Origin: Alopecurus myosuroides
Lineage: Eukaryota; Streptophyta; Magnoliopsida; Poales; Poaceae
Length of the DNA stretch: 64,000 bases
NCBI GenBank assembly: GCA_028641055.1
Contig: CM054060.1
Span: forward strand, 159,900,322-159,964,321
Direction: 5' to 3'
The notes below the pieces were generated by a model. The model had not been told where the DNA came from. It was given only the letters and a program-made list of their open reading frames with translations, and did no database searches. Each line of letters opens with the position of its first letter. The first letter of the stretch is position 1. This document shows positions 23,001 through 34,141 of the stretch, in pieces. The position numbers were made by a program, and so were the translations under genes.

Positions 23001-23805
23001 CTGGGTGAAAGACCTCCATGATAAAGCCGGCTGCTAGGAGCCGAGCTATCTCTGCCCCTATAGCCTTTCTCCTTTCCTCGTTCATTTTTCTCAGGCTCTG
23101 CTTCACTGGCTGAGACTTGGGATCAACATGCAAGCTGTGTTCGGCGAGCTCAGTCGGGATACCCGGCATGTCACTCGGCGTCCAGGCGAACACGTCCTGA
23201 TTCTCGCGAATAAAATTAATGAGTGCCTCTTCCTCCTCATTACCCAGGTTAGAACCTATAGCAAACTGTTTGGAAGAGTCGCCCTCAACAAAAGCCACCA
23301 TCTTCGTGTCTTGGGCTGCTTTAAACTTGGCTCTCTCATCGTCCGTGTTTGGTTTCTTCAGAGCTGCTCAATCTTCCGGGTCTACCTGAGACCGGTAATA
23401 CCTCAGTTCTTCCTTCGCAGAAGCTTGTTATGCAAGTGCCGCATCTCCCTCATCACACTCGGCTGCCACAGTCCTGTTCCCATGTATAGTGATAGTTTGT
23501 TTAGGACCTGGTATTTTTAGCTGTAGGTACACATAACACGGCCTAGCCATGAATTTGGCATAAGCCGGCCTTCCGAACAGCGCATGATAAGGACTACGCA
23601 ATTTCACCACCTCGAATGTGATCCACTCTACTCTGTAATTGTCCTTCGATTCTCCAAAGGCAACCTCTATTGTAATCTTTCCCTCGGGGCAGGCCGAATG
23701 TCCTGGCACAATTCCGTGGAAAACTGTGGAACTTTTCTGCAACTGAGACTCCTTGAGCCCCATACGTAGAAAGGTTTCCCAGTATAGGATATTGATGCTA
23801 CTCCC
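20058..23805 (-). pseudogene. pol: E pol: protease C-terminal part, RT, two RNases H, integrase
   Basis: After the F insertion the frame resumes inside the protease (SINILYWETF, then LFGRPAYAKFMA). Two in-frame stops (TAA near 23428, TGA near 23364) precede RT: CIDYTSLNKHCPKDPFSLP, PFGALCYKTMTFGLKNAGATY and catalytic HAYVDDVV (about 22640). A first RNase H lacks the usual acidic residue (LLYVAAGPRAVSA). The second, archaeal-type one keeps MHFDGSKQYEGSGSG, AEYEALLHG, GDLDLVVQQ and NEASDALARLGS. Integrase has the HHCC finger (CGHHASTRS...CDGCQRYA) and DDE residues in WGMDMVGPF, ITDNGTN and NGQVERANQ. One-base losses in a T run near 20762 and a C run near 20185 shift the frame; the inferred end is TGA at 20058-20060. 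Confidence 0.9.
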
Positions 23806-26800
23806 TGTAGAGGCCCCAAACCGGAAGGTTCAGAACCCCTCATATGCATTCATTCACAATCCCAGAATAACCAGTTGTGAACAACATACGTAGTTGGCAT
23901 ACAGAATACATCATCCATTACACGAATATTAGAGTCTTACATAAATGGTCACATGACCAAGTTCTTGATAACTGTCACACAGGACAGACATTCAAAATAA
24001 ACACAGCGGAAGACGACAAGCATAGCGTAGTAGAACCCGAGTCACGCCTCATCCTACATGCTGCTGACTGGGAGACGATCCTAACTCGCAGGGCCATCAG
24101 TGTAGAACTCCTCCTCATAGAACTCCTCCTGGGGTGGCTCCTCATAGTCTGATAAGTAGATACCAGGGGCGAAACCAAATGAGTACATTTGAATGTACTC
24201 AACAAGACATCCTTTATAAGCTTACAATTATGCATACATGCTTATTTGGTGGAGTGGGTAGGCCATACATAAGGTTCAGCTACCCATGACAGATAAAAGA
24301 TTTACCATGGTTGATTCTTCAAGTTTCTTTCTTAGTGAAAAATCCTTTAAAATAATGTAGTTTTTCTCTCGTAGATATCACATATCTTGGAGGTTTTTAC
24401 AAGGCTTTTAGAAAAGAAAGTTTTCTTTTCAGAAACTTTTAGTAATAGTTTCCTGCTCATCAGTATCTCGCAGATACCAAGTCATTCCTCCATAGTACCT
24501 CTCAGGTACAAGGCCGTCCTTCAAAACCTCTTTTGAAAAGTTGACACAATACTAGCTACATGGCCATTCAACCGTCCATATCCGAGGACGCGGCTATCTC
24601 GAAATAGTTTTACTCTGCAGAGGTGTACACATTTCCACTAGATCCAGAATCCGCCATGAAACAACCATGGACTGTCCTCAACCTATGAGAACATCAGATA
24701 ACTGATATTGACTATCCACTATGTACAAGCTAGTACATGACTATCTCTTCAATTGGGGTTCCCCCTCCCCGGCAAGCCGTGTCACACACCGCCCAGACAG
24801 GAGACCCAACTGCTGCATCTGGAGGGAAAATTAATCCCACACTTTAGATGTCCCGTATGCCCACTCCTAGCGACACTTCGGTTCGGAGGATCCAATCCTC
24901 TATAGAACTTGAGATAGCTCACACACTAACCATAACAAGTTTTTAATCAAGCCCCTACCCATATTGGGGTAAAGTGGCAGTACGATAATGGTTGTCCAGC
25001 GAAGACTAGGTTATGTGTCTTTTGTAAACATTTTTCAAAAATCTCCCATCATGACATCCTTCCGGTAGACAGGGTCTCACCCTTCCTCCGGAGTTTTTCT
25101 TCCATAAGGTAATTGTTTACAAAAACACATTTTATGTAGTTCATTTAAGAACTCAAATTTTAAGTTGGTGAATGGTATGTATATACCATTTAGTGGCTAA
25201 GGGCTTGGCAATACCAAGTTGACTATTAATATGATTCCTTCTTCTAATAATATTAATAGTAGTAGTATTCACAACAAAAATAGTTTTGAGAATATAGTTT
25301 TGTGAAAACTTCAGAAGTGACAAGCATGCATGATAGATAATGATAAGTATTTATTCAGCAAGCATTAGGATGACTTGCCTTGGTACAAGTGATGGTCCTG
25401 GTCCTGAAAGTAACAGGAGTTGCAATACCCCTCTTCAGCAAATCCTTCCTCCTCGTTTTCTAACGTCGTAAACAGAAATAAAGGCACACTTTCAGAGCCA
25501 ACCAAGACAAACAATGCTACAAGTGATACATACAACAAACAATTAAAATGTAGCACTCAAGTCATTCAATTATCCCTTAAGAAAATTGACATGAAAACCA
25601 CAGTGGGAAAATCTGCTTTTTCCTAGTGTTTATGTGTGGTCAAACTTAATGATTTTAAGTCAAGAGCATCATGTGCACATCACAAAATGAACATATAAAA
25701 CAAGATCTAGGAATTAAAAATTAGGCAGAAAAGTACCAAAACTTGTTCTGTCTCCCTAATTTTTCTATGGCTCCAAAAATTAAATCCTTCTAGGATGTGA
25801 TAGTCCTTAACAATACAAAGCCTCTCCAATTGGTCCCACTCAAAAATAATGTCCCAAACTCCCCCTAAAAATCCTGGAATAGCTCACAGATTTTTTAACC
25901 AAAATGGATGGCATTTCCAAATGGTAACTCACCTTGGTTCAAACTAAAATTCTTTTGGTAGGTATTTACAAGGGCTTTCCAAAACAGTTGAGTTTGCTCA
26001 AAAATGTTTTGTATTTTTGAAGTTCTATTCATTTCCATTTTAAGGGTACTGTCTGGCAAACTAGCTATAAAAAAATAACTAAAAGTCAAAACATTATTCT
26101 GCCAAAGGGAGGTGGTTGTGATTTTGTATGGCTACATGTACAAAAATTGGCAAAGCCAAATAAAATCGTTTGCTAACTTTCCTAGGCCAAAAGCTAACAG
26201 GTATCTTTCTGCCAGAATAATTCAATTTTTAAAAAATAACAGGGACAAGCCCAGATGGGCCAGATCTGCCGCGCCCAGCCCAACTAGCGCCTAGGCTAGC
26301 CCAGCTGCGCGCGCGGGGGCGGAGGGCGCGGGAAACGCCCGTTTAAGCGTGGCCGTTGATCTTGCGATCAATGGTCCGCGTTATATCTTCTTCCTCTGGC
26401 CTAACGCGACAGAACCGGCGTCGAACACCTCACCGGCGTGCACGGGGCGAGCGGGGTGCTCACCTAGGGCGGCTGTGGAGCGGCGCGTGGTGGCGGTGGG
26501 GTCGTGGGGTGCTGGTGGCACGGTAGTGGTGGTGTTCGTTTCCTCCCCGGCGGGCTCCTCTCTGTGACGGCGCGGCGGACACGGCGGCGATGGCGCGGGC
26601 CTTCCTGCAAGCGAAAGGACCGTGGGGGATGTCAGGGAGGTGGCCAGGGTTACGGGAAACTCGCGCGTGGAAAAATGACGAGCCCTCACTCACGGGTTTG
26701 TTCGATTGACTTCGATGGATCCTGCGGTGGCCGGCGGCGAAAATTAGCTCGTGCCGCTCGCACACGGCGAGGCACGGCTAGTTCTTTCGTGGGTGGGGGA

Positions 26801-27989
26801 GTGGATGGTGGTGGAGTGCCGTGGCGAAACGGCAAGCCCTCGGAGGCTTTGTAGGCACGGGCCCGTGTGGTGTGCTCTCGGGTGGCATGTGCGTGTGCAC
26901 GTTGGCACGCAGAGGGAAGGGGGGCCGTTTCCCTCGTGATCTCTCGAGCCAGGGGCGGTGCCAAAGTCACTAGTCACCACAGTGGGCTAGGGTAGAGAGG
27001 CATGAGGTTTTTTTTTTGGCAATGCCACTTGCACACCCCCCCTCTACTCGAGCCCTAGTTTCCCTCCTCTTTTCTTCCTTGCTAAGGCATGTCTCGAGCC
27101 AACAAGCACATGGGGTTACAGAGGGATCCAAGGCAATCACATTAGACACCAATTTTATTTAAAACTATGAAGAATTGGCAGAGAAACAAATCTCCAAAGT
27201 TTGGTTCAAAAACAGTTTTCAGAAAATTCAGAAAAAGACTTAGTGAAATATTCACTAAGTGTTGGAAAAACAGAGTTTTGAAGCAAAAGTTTGCTTCTGT
27301 TTGAAAGGGCAATTGAACTTGGATTTTGGAAATTCAAGTTGGTAATTGTTCTATGTACTTTCTAGTTTGAGAAAACAACAAGTACACAAGAATTTGAGTT
27401 GGCTAACCTTCTGAAAACAACTGTCCAAACTAGCTATGTTTCTGTTTTTCCAAAAAGAAATGGTTTTGCAATATTTTTATACTAGGAAAACAATCATGGA
27501 TTAGATTGTTTTCCAAGTGCTAAATTTAAACCAGTGGCATTTAGTTGTATTACATAACATGGTCAACCATAATACAACAAGAAAACAACAAATCAAAAAT
27601 GTTTACCTCCTGAAAACAAGTGTGGAAAACAGCTAGTTCTGTTGTTTTTCTGCTAAATGTTTAAATAGGAAATAAATTCCCAAAGCTATTTAAATCCAAA
27701 CCAAAGTGTTTCCTTGGTCAAGGCATGACTAAATAATGCTATAATGAGTGAATCAAGCATTCCCCAAACTTTGAGAAGAAAATTCTTAGGGTTTCCAGTT
27801 GAAAAACATCAGGCAGGAAATAATCAATCATCAGGGAAAATCCTCAAATGAGTGAAAAGAAACACACCACTTATATTGCATAGATAAACATGACTACACA
27901 AACATGTTTTCCACTTAATTGTCTTACAAAAGTCTTAAGATGCTTGCTAATATACTATTAAACAAGTGCTTAAAAACAGGGGTGTTACA
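23806..27989 (-). repeat. 3' LTR of Tekay F, 4184 bp
   Basis: Minus strand begins TGTAACACCCC at 27989 and ends GGGGCCTCTACA at 23806. It aligns with 34142-39309 throughout but lacks the segment 36010-36993. The section 26260-27000 is a GC-rich block with long overlapping frames on both strands; I do not take these as genes because neither start nor product is recognisable and they follow base composition. Confidence 0.95.
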
Positions 27990-28003
27990 AATCTCCCCCC
28001 CTT
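27990..28003 (-). other. Polypurine tract of Tekay F
   Basis: Minus strand AAGGGGGGGAGATT directly before the 3' LTR start, the primer for plus-strand cDNA synthesis. It is 36 bases after the pol stop. Confidence 0.88.
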
Positions 28004-28039
28004 AAAAGAATCTCGTCCCGACATTAGCGGGTCTAGGCT

Positions 28040-31000
28040 TTAAGAAAAATCAGGGAACTCTTTCCTGATATCATCCTCACGCTCCCAGGTAGCTTCTTCC
28101 TCAGAGTGATTCGTCCACTGAATCTTAAGGAATTTTATAGCACGCCTCCTGGTAGCGCGCACAATCTCCTCGAGAACCCGCAGGGGTCTATCACGATAAG
28201 TCAAGTCATCATTGATATCAATGGTCCTGAAATCTATGTCTTGATACGAGAGATCCTTCTCAGGTACTTGCAGACATTTCCGGAGCAATGACACATGGAA
28301 AACATTGTGAAACGCAGATAGCTCCTCAGGTAATTCTAACTGATAAGAAACTTCGCCACGACATGCCAAGATCTTAAAAGGGCCAATATACCTGGGTGCC
28401 AGCTTTCCCTTGACATGGAAACGCTGCATCCCTTTGAGTGGCGTAACACGAAGGTACACGAAATCTCCAATGCTGAAAGAGACATCACGACGCTTCGTAT
28501 CAGCATAACTCTTCTGACGAGATTGAGCTGTCTTTAAACGTTCCCGAATAAGCTGAACCTGCTCTTCTGCAGCTTTCAAAGTGTCCACACCAAAAACCTG
28601 ACTGTCTCCAGTCTCAGTCCAATTCAGAGGTGTGCGGCATTTACGTCCATACAGTGCTTCAAAAGGGGCCATTTGCAAGCTAGACTGATAACTGTTGTTG
28701 TAAGAAAACTCTGCGAAAGGCAGCCAGTCTTCCCATTTAATCCCATAGGACAACACACAAGCACGGAGCATGTCTTCCAGAATTTGGTTCACACGCTCTG
28801 TTTGTCCATCAGTCTGCGGGTGATAGGCTGTGCTAAAAGCTAATTTCGTTCCCAAACTCTCGTGCAACTTCTTCCAAAATCTTGATGTGAACTGTGTACC
28901 TCGATCAGAAACAATCCTGCTTGGGACTCCGTGCAGGTTGACAATCCGAGTAATGTAAAGATCAGCAAGCTGATCTCCACGATAGGTGGTCCGGACAGGA
29001 ATAAAGTGAGCAACTTTCGTGAGCCTGTCCACGACAACCCATATAGAATCATTTCCTCGGCTGGACCTAGGAAGTCCTGTGATGAAGTCCATCCCTACAT
29101 CATCCCATTTCCAAACAGGTACTTGCAACGGCTGGAGCAAGCCAGCGGGACGCTGGTGCCCAGCTTTCACTTGCTGGCAGACATGACACTTGGCTACAAA
29201 TGAAGCAATCTCTCGCTTCATTCCATGCCACCAGAATCTCTCCTTCAGGTCTTGATACATCTTTGTTCCTCCAGGATGGATAGAATACATGGTCTCATGC
29301 GCTTCGACCATGATGGTCTCCTTGAGATCAGACTCAGAGGGAACACAAATACGGCCTTCATACCATAATCCCCCATCAGCATCGATAGTAAACCCAGCAA
29401 CCTTCTCTTTCTCCATGCGAGCCTTAATACCATCAATACTTTTCTGGCCTTTCTGCGCCTCTTTGATTTGGTCAACCAGAGTTGGTTTAAGTTCTATGGC
29501 GTCCAACATACCATAGCTGACCACTTCAATGCCAAGTTGGTCAAGCTCTTTCCACAACTCGGGCTGCCTTACTAGAATCATAGCATTTAGAGAGGCCGGC
29601 TCTCGACTAAGAGCATCTGCAACCACATTTGCCTTCCCAGGGTGATAATGAATACTCAGATCATAATCTTTAATGAGCTCAATCCAGCGGCGCTGCCTCA
29701 TGTTGAGCTCACGTTGAGTAAAGATATACTTTAAACTCTTATGATCCGTGTAAATTTCCACTCTTCTTCCCATAAGAAAGTGTCGCCATGTCTTGAGGGC
29801 ATGAACAACAGCAGCAAGCTCTAAGTCATGAGTGGGGTAATTCAACTCGTGGGGTCTCAACTGGCGGGATATAAAAGATATCACTTTCCCTTCTTGCATA
29901 AGTACGCTTCCAAGACCAAGCTTAGAAGCGTCACAATATACGTCGAAATTCTTGGTGATATCCGGCATAATAAGGATTGGAGCGGTCACAAGTCGATGCT
30001 TCAACTCATTGAAACTCTCTTCACACTTGTCCGTCCATAGGAACTTGCTATCCTTCTTGAGCAACTGGGTGAGGGGTCTGGCTATACTCGAGAATCCCTG
30101 AACAAACTTGCGGTAATATCCTGCCAAACCCAGAAAGGATCTGACTTCAGTCTGGTTGGTTGGAGCAGCACGCTTCTCCACCGACTGAACTAGAGTAGGG
30201 TTAACAGATATTCCTCCCGCAGATACTACATGTCCAAGAAACCCGACTTCCGTCAACCAGAATTGACATTTACTAAACTTAGCATACAATTGATGCTCAC
30301 GAAGTGTTCCGAGCACAATTCTCAGATGTTCCTCGTGTTCTTCCTCACTCCGAGAATATATGAGAATGTCGTCAATAAACACCACGACAAACTTGTCTAG
30401 AAAATCCATGAATACCTTATTCATGAGATTCATGAAATAGGCAGGGGCATTGGTTAGACCAAAGGACATCACGGTGTATTCATACAGCCCGTAACGAGTG
30501 GTGAAAGCAGTCTTGGGAATGTCAGTGTCACGGACTTTCAATTGGTGATAACCAGTCCGAAGGTCGATCTTCGAGAAGATTACGGCCCCATTCAGCTGGT
30601 CAAACAGGTCTTCAATTTTGGGCAACGGGTATTTGTTCTTGATGGTAACATCATTCAACTTGCGGTAGTCCACACATAAACGAGTGGTACCGTCCCGTTT
30701 TTCCACAAAAATGATCGGAGATCCCCATGGCGATGCACTAGGGCGAATCAAACCTTTTCTCAACATGTCATCCAGCTGGGTCTTCAACTCATCTAATTCC
30801 TTTGGGTTCATCCGATAGGGCTTCTGTGCTATGGGTCCAGTTCCGGGCACTAACTCGATCACAAACTCGATATCCCGATCAGGGGGCATACCGGGTAACT
30901 CTTCAGGAAAAACATCCGGGTATTCGCAAACGACCGGGACTTCCTCAAGGTCAGGGTGGGCTATACCAGTGTGGCAGTGAACTTGTGATGAGGGTTTAGT

Positions 31001-32563
31001 TGCCGTGTACGCAACCTTTTGCCCATCCTCAGAGATCATTTCAATTGATTTCTTAGTGCAGTCAATAACCCCCTTATACTTGGCCATCCAGTTCATGCCG
31101 AGTACCACTTCTATCCCCTTGGATCCCAACACTATAAGATCAGCATGAAAAGTTTTTCCTTGTATTTCTACTGGTACTTCATTGTAAATTAGGTTGGCTT
31201 TAGTACTATCCCCAGGTATTTGTACTAACATAGGGCTGTGCATACGGGAATGCTTCATACCACTTTTCTCAGCAAACGGTTTAGTGACAAATGAATGCGA
31301 TGCACCAGAATCAAACAGTACTGCGGCTGGCACCGAGTTGACAGGAAACATACCCATCACCATGTCTGGTGCCTCCTGAGCTTCGGCAGCAGTGACGTGG
31401 TGCAGGTGTCCCTTCATCCTATTCTGCCGTCCAGTGGAAGGACCATGGTTCATCTTGGTTGCAGTTGGCTGGGCTGTGGCAGTAGCTTTGGTGGGGCACT
31501 CACGAGCAAAGTGACCTTCCTTTCCGCAGGCAAAGCAACCTCCAGAAGGCCTTGGGCTTGGGTTAGGCTTGGGAGCATTGTTGGAGTTGTTCCCATTTCC
31601 ACCATTGTTGCCTCCATAGCGGTTTCCATGATTATTCCCAGAATGGCTACCATGGTTACCACCATAGCTATTTCCTCCGTACCTTGGTGCATAAGGTGCA
31701 GAGTGGTTGTAGTTGTTGGGCCTTGGTGCATAGTTGTGGTTGGGGCAGGGTGCATAAGCAGGCGCCTTGTGGGATGGTGGCCTCGCATACAGAGTGTTGC
31801 GAGTCCTTTGAGCACTAGGTCCTCCATGCACAGTCATTTTCCTCTTGCGGTTATCATCAGCAGATTTCCGCTTGTGCTCCAGCACCATAGCAGCATTTGC
31901 AAGGGTCTCCAAGTCCTGGAATGGAACCACCAGTAGAGCGCACTGGAGCTCATCATCCAGCCCATTTAAGAACCTCTCTCTTTTCTTAGCATCAGTATTA
32001 ATATCATCCTGTGCATACCTGGACAGAGTAGTGAAATTCTCCCAGTACTCAGACACAGGCATACTTCCCTGCCTCAGCTTCAGAAATTTCTCACGCATAA
32101 GTGCCATCATTCCTTGGGGAATGTGGTACTTGCGGAATCTTGCAGAGAAATCCTCCCAGTTGAACACGTGACCAGCAGCAACAGTCTCACGTGTAGTCTC
32201 CCACCAAGTCCTGGCAGGACCAGCAAGAAAATGGGAGGCAAACATGACCTTATCATTCTCCTCAACTGAAGCAACCTCCAGTTTGTTTGCAATGGTGCGG
32301 AGCCAGTCGTCAGCATCGAGAGGCTCCACAATCCTAGTGAAGACTGGGGGGTTGGTGTGCTGAAAGTCTCTCAGTCTCGAGCGAGCACCATTGCCATTGC
32401 CATTGCCATTGCCATTATTGTTGGCGGCAGCAGCTAGTTGTTGCAGAGCGGTAATGGTAGCTGCACTCTCATCTCGGCTGGCCTGGCGATCCTCCATCAG
32501 CAGGGCCAACAGCGCCTCCACTGTGGGTGGTGGTGGCGGTGGGGGTTCACTACGAGGTGCCAT
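28040..32563 (-). CDS. gag-pol: F Gag-Pol polyprotein with chromodomain, 1507 residues
   Basis: One open frame. I start it at [10 protein letters not shown] (32563); the frame is open 23 codons further but those residues do not look like Gag. Domains by approximate residue: capsid 60-240 ([23 protein letters not shown]); a repeat-coded NGNGNGNG tract near 50; Gly/Asn-rich linker; CCHC knuckle [14 protein letters not shown] 341-354; protease [11 protein letters not shown] 415; RT with VFIDDIL 728; RNase [12 protein letters not shown] 872; integrase HHCC finger 1088-1130 and DDE in [17 protein letters not shown] and [10 protein letters not shown] (1159-1254); GPF motif [11 protein letters not shown] 1391; chromodomain [19 protein letters not shown] at the end. 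Integrase chromodomains are thought to steer insertion to particular chromatin. All catalytic residues seen are present. Confidence 0.96.
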   Translation of the reverse strand: MAPRSEPPPPPPPTVEALLALLMEDRQASRDESAATITALQQLAAAANNNGNGNGNGNGARSRLRDFQHTNPPVFTRIVEPLDADDWLRTIANKLEVASVEENDKVMFASHFLAGPARTWWETTRETVAAGHVFNWEDFSARFRKYHIPQGMMALMREKFLKLRQGSMPVSEYWENFTTLSRYAQDDINTDAKKRERFLNGLDDELQCALLVVPFQDLETLANAAMVLEHKRKSADDNRKRKMTVHGGPSAQRTRNTLYARPPSHKAPAYAPCPNHNYAPRPNNYNHSAPYAPRYGGNSYGGNHGSHSGNNHGNRYGGNNGGNGNNSNNAPKPNPSPRPSGGCFACGKEGHFARECPTKATATAQPTATKMNHGPSTGRQNRMKGHLHHVTAAEAQEAPDMVMGMFPVNSVPAAVLFDSGASHSFVTKPFAEKSGMKHSRMHSPMLVQIPGDSTKANLIYNEVPVEIQGKTFHADLIVLGSKGIEVVLGMNWMAKYKGVIDCTKKSIEMISEDGQKVAYTATKPSSQVHCHTGIAHPDLEEVPVVCEYPDVFPEELPGMPPDRDIEFVIELVPGTGPIAQKPYRMNPKELDELKTQLDDMLRKGLIRPSASPWGSPIIFVEKRDGTTRLCVDYRKLNDVTIKNKYPLPKIEDLFDQLNGAVIFSKIDLRTGYHQLKVRDTDIPKTAFTTRYGLYEYTVMSFGLTNAPAYFMNLMNKVFMDFLDKFVVVFIDDILIYSRSEEEHEEHLRIVLGTLREHQLYAKFSKCQFWLTEVGFLGHVVSAGGISVNPTLVQSVEKRAAPTNQTEVRSFLGLAGYYRKFVQGFSSIARPLTQLLKKDSKFLWTDKCEESFNELKHRLVTAPILIMPDITKNFDVYCDASKLGLGSVLMQEGKVISFISRQLRPHELNYPTHDLELAAVVHALKTWRHFLMGRRVEIYTDHKSLKYIFTQRELNMRQRRWIELIKDYDLSIHYHPGKANVVADALSREPASLNAMILVRQPELWKELDQLGIEVVSYGMLDAIELKPTLVDQIKEAQKGQKSIDGIKARMEKEKVAGFTIDADGGLWYEGRICVPSESDLKETIMVEAHETMYSIHPGGTKMYQDLKERFWWHGMKREIASFVAKCHVCQQVKAGHQRPAGLLQPLQVPVWKWDDVGMDFITGLPRSSRGNDSIWVVVDRLTKVAHFIPVRTTYRGDQLADLYITRIVNLHGVPSRIVSDRGTQFTSRFWKKLHESLGTKLAFSTAYHPQTDGQTERVNQILEDMLRACVLSYGIKWEDWLPFAEFSYNNSYQSSLQMAPFEALYGRKCRTPLNWTETGDSQVFGVDTLKAAEEQVQLIRERLKTAQSRQKSYADTKRRDVSFSIGDFVYLRVTPLKGMQRFHVKGKLAPRYIGPFKILACRGEVSYQLELPEELSAFHNVFHVSLLRKCLQVPEKDLSYQDIDFRTIDINDDLTYRDRPLRVLEEIVRATRRRAIKFLKIQWTNHSEEEATWEREDDIRKEFPDFS

Positions 32564-32940
32564 TCTGAAGTGAAAACATGTGTAAGTTTTAGAAGTATAT
32601 TCTTGTTTTTGAAAACCCAGTACCTTTAACATAAGAAAAAGGAATACGAGTGATATGTTTCAAAAACAAGAGCGGGGCAGTCGCAAACACGGATGAAATG
32701 AACGCAAAGTAGTGACAACCATCAAAGAACCAAGCAGAACATTTCATTCATCACAATAACTAAACAGAGTTTTTGACATTACACACAGACATTACAAGCC
32801 ATATCTTACAAGGAAGGCTTCATCGAGCTACATGGGGTGCGATTGGTGGGGTCATCGCAAGGCTACTACTAGCAAAACGATCTAGCATACTTATCTAGCA
32901 TCTAGACCAGCATCAAGTGCTAAGGGTGAGGAGGCTGTGA
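32564..32940 (-). other. Spacer between orf0 and gag of element F
   Basis: 377 bases after the orf0 stop and before the Gag start. The last 69 bases stay open in the gag frame. No separate gene is seen. A comparable spacer occurs in element C. Confidence 0.5.
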
Positions 32941-33900
32941 CTACACAGAGTCGTCACTGTCCCCAACCTCGAAGATACGCTCCTCCGGGTCCTCCTCCTC
33001 CTCCTCGCCAAGCAGGTCATCATCATCCTGCTCGCTAGCCTCACTCATATCCATCCCCTCCAAGTCGGACGGAACATCCTCTACTGGCAGGAGCTCCTCA
33101 ATCTCCCTGCTGAGCTCTGCGCCCTCCTCCTCAAGCTCCTCTATGGCAGAGTCTCTCGCGGCTATGTCGTCACGAGCTATGTGAAGCCTAGTGTGCAGAA
33201 CTGAGTTAGCCCCCTCCAGAGCCGTCACCCTGCTGGTGAGACGAGCACGGCTCAGGCGGGTGGCCCGCAACTGTCTCTCCAAGGCACGGCTCCTCGCGGT
33301 GGCGGCCTCAAACTCCTCCCTCAACTGGGACAACTGCTGTGCCAGTGCTCCACTCTCCTCCTGGCTGTCCTGAAGCTCAGCCCTCAGCTCGTCAGTCTCG
33401 GCTATCAGTGTGTGGTGCACCAATGTGCCAAGGTGGTGAGCGAGTCGCTGATCGTCCAACCTGTGCTGAGTGCGGTACAACAGAATCTCCATCTCGTCCA
33501 AGTGAGGACAAACAGTGGTAGTGTCTGGCTCAACAGGAAGTGGTATGCCCTCCTCATCGCGCCTCCCAATCAACTCGAACCGGGAACCGATGAACATGTA
33601 CTCCCCAATGTGTGCTAGTCGTGCCACTGACTCCTGAATCACCCGCACGGCTGCCTCGGTCCAAGAACGATCAACAGCACGAAAGACGTAGGCCTCCACT
33701 GTCGGGCTAGCCAGAGGTGCACGGATAGTGACCTCCGCGTACCAGTCTCCCTCCAGAGTTGCACCGTCAACTAGACCTCCTCGCAGCTCCGGAAGTGGGC
33801 GTCCCAACACAGTAGCCATAGCTACTAGCCTCTCCTCGAAAAGGAAAGTCTCGCCACGTGGACGTCCCAACTGGAAAGCCTCGGTGATGACCACGTCCAT
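32941..33900 (-). CDS. F orf0: extra coiled-coil protein upstream of gag
   Basis: A 319-residue open frame between PBS and gag, sense to the element, ATG at 33900. Residues 1-160 look globular and carry the blocks WYAEVTIRAPL (53-63), AAVRVIQESVARLAHIGEY (83-101) and LDEMEILLYRTQHRLDD (134-150), which match orf0 of element C in order and spacing. Residues 165-265 form a long heptad coiled coil (LRAELQDSQEESGALAQQL, SRLTSRV-like repeats), and 270-319 is strongly acidic (DDDDLLGEEEEEDPEE). No signal peptide or membrane segment. The intact frame in an intact element suggests it is translated; function is unknown. I found no similarity to a known enzyme. Confidence 0.75.
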   Translation of the reverse strand: MDVVITEAFQLGRPRGETFLFEERLVAMATVLGRPLPELRGGLVDGATLEGDWYAEVTIRAPLASPTVEAYVFRAVDRSWTEAAVRVIQESVARLAHIGEYMFIGSRFELIGRRDEEGIPLPVEPDTTTVCPHLDEMEILLYRTQHRLDDQRLAHHLGTLVHHTLIAETDELRAELQDSQEESGALAQQLSQLREEFEAATARSRALERQLRATRLSRARLTSRVTALEGANSVLHTRLHIARDDIAARDSAIEELEEEGAELSREIEELLPVEDVPSDLEGMDMSEASEQDDDDLLGEEEEEDPEERIFEVGDSDDSV

Positions 33901-34124
33901 CTACACAAAATTTTAAGTATAGTTTTAGTGAGACCACAGTGTGCAAAGTTTTAAGTTTATGCAAAGAACAATCTTAATGCAAGTAGAGTTTAACACAGAG
34001 AGGTGGTGGGATATAGGGAATATTTTTATACATAGTCATATATCCAATCTTTTTGTATTTATAACTTAGATTTTTGGAGTATACACTAACGTCCATGCTA
34101 ACTAAGGTCTCCTAGAGTCAAGAT

Positions 34125-34137
34125 GGCTCTGATACCA
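34125..34137 (-). other. Primer binding site of F (tRNA-iMet)
   Basis: Minus strand TGGTATCAGAGCC, a 13-base perfect match to the complement of initiator tRNA-Met, four bases inside the LTR end at 34142. Confidence 0.93.
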
Positions 34138-34141
34138 ACTT

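Noticed and set aside
26349..26980. Several 60-116-codon frames on both strands in the GC-rich LTR block (also 37670-38317)
   Set aside because: They overlap on both strands, follow GC composition, have no recognisable domain, and occur in both LTR copies without conservation of one preferred frame.
31295..31936. 213-codon plus-strand frame opposite F gag
   Set aside because: Antisense shadow of the low-complexity Gly/Asn-rich Gag linker; unlike the antisense gene in E it has no promoter, intron or domain.
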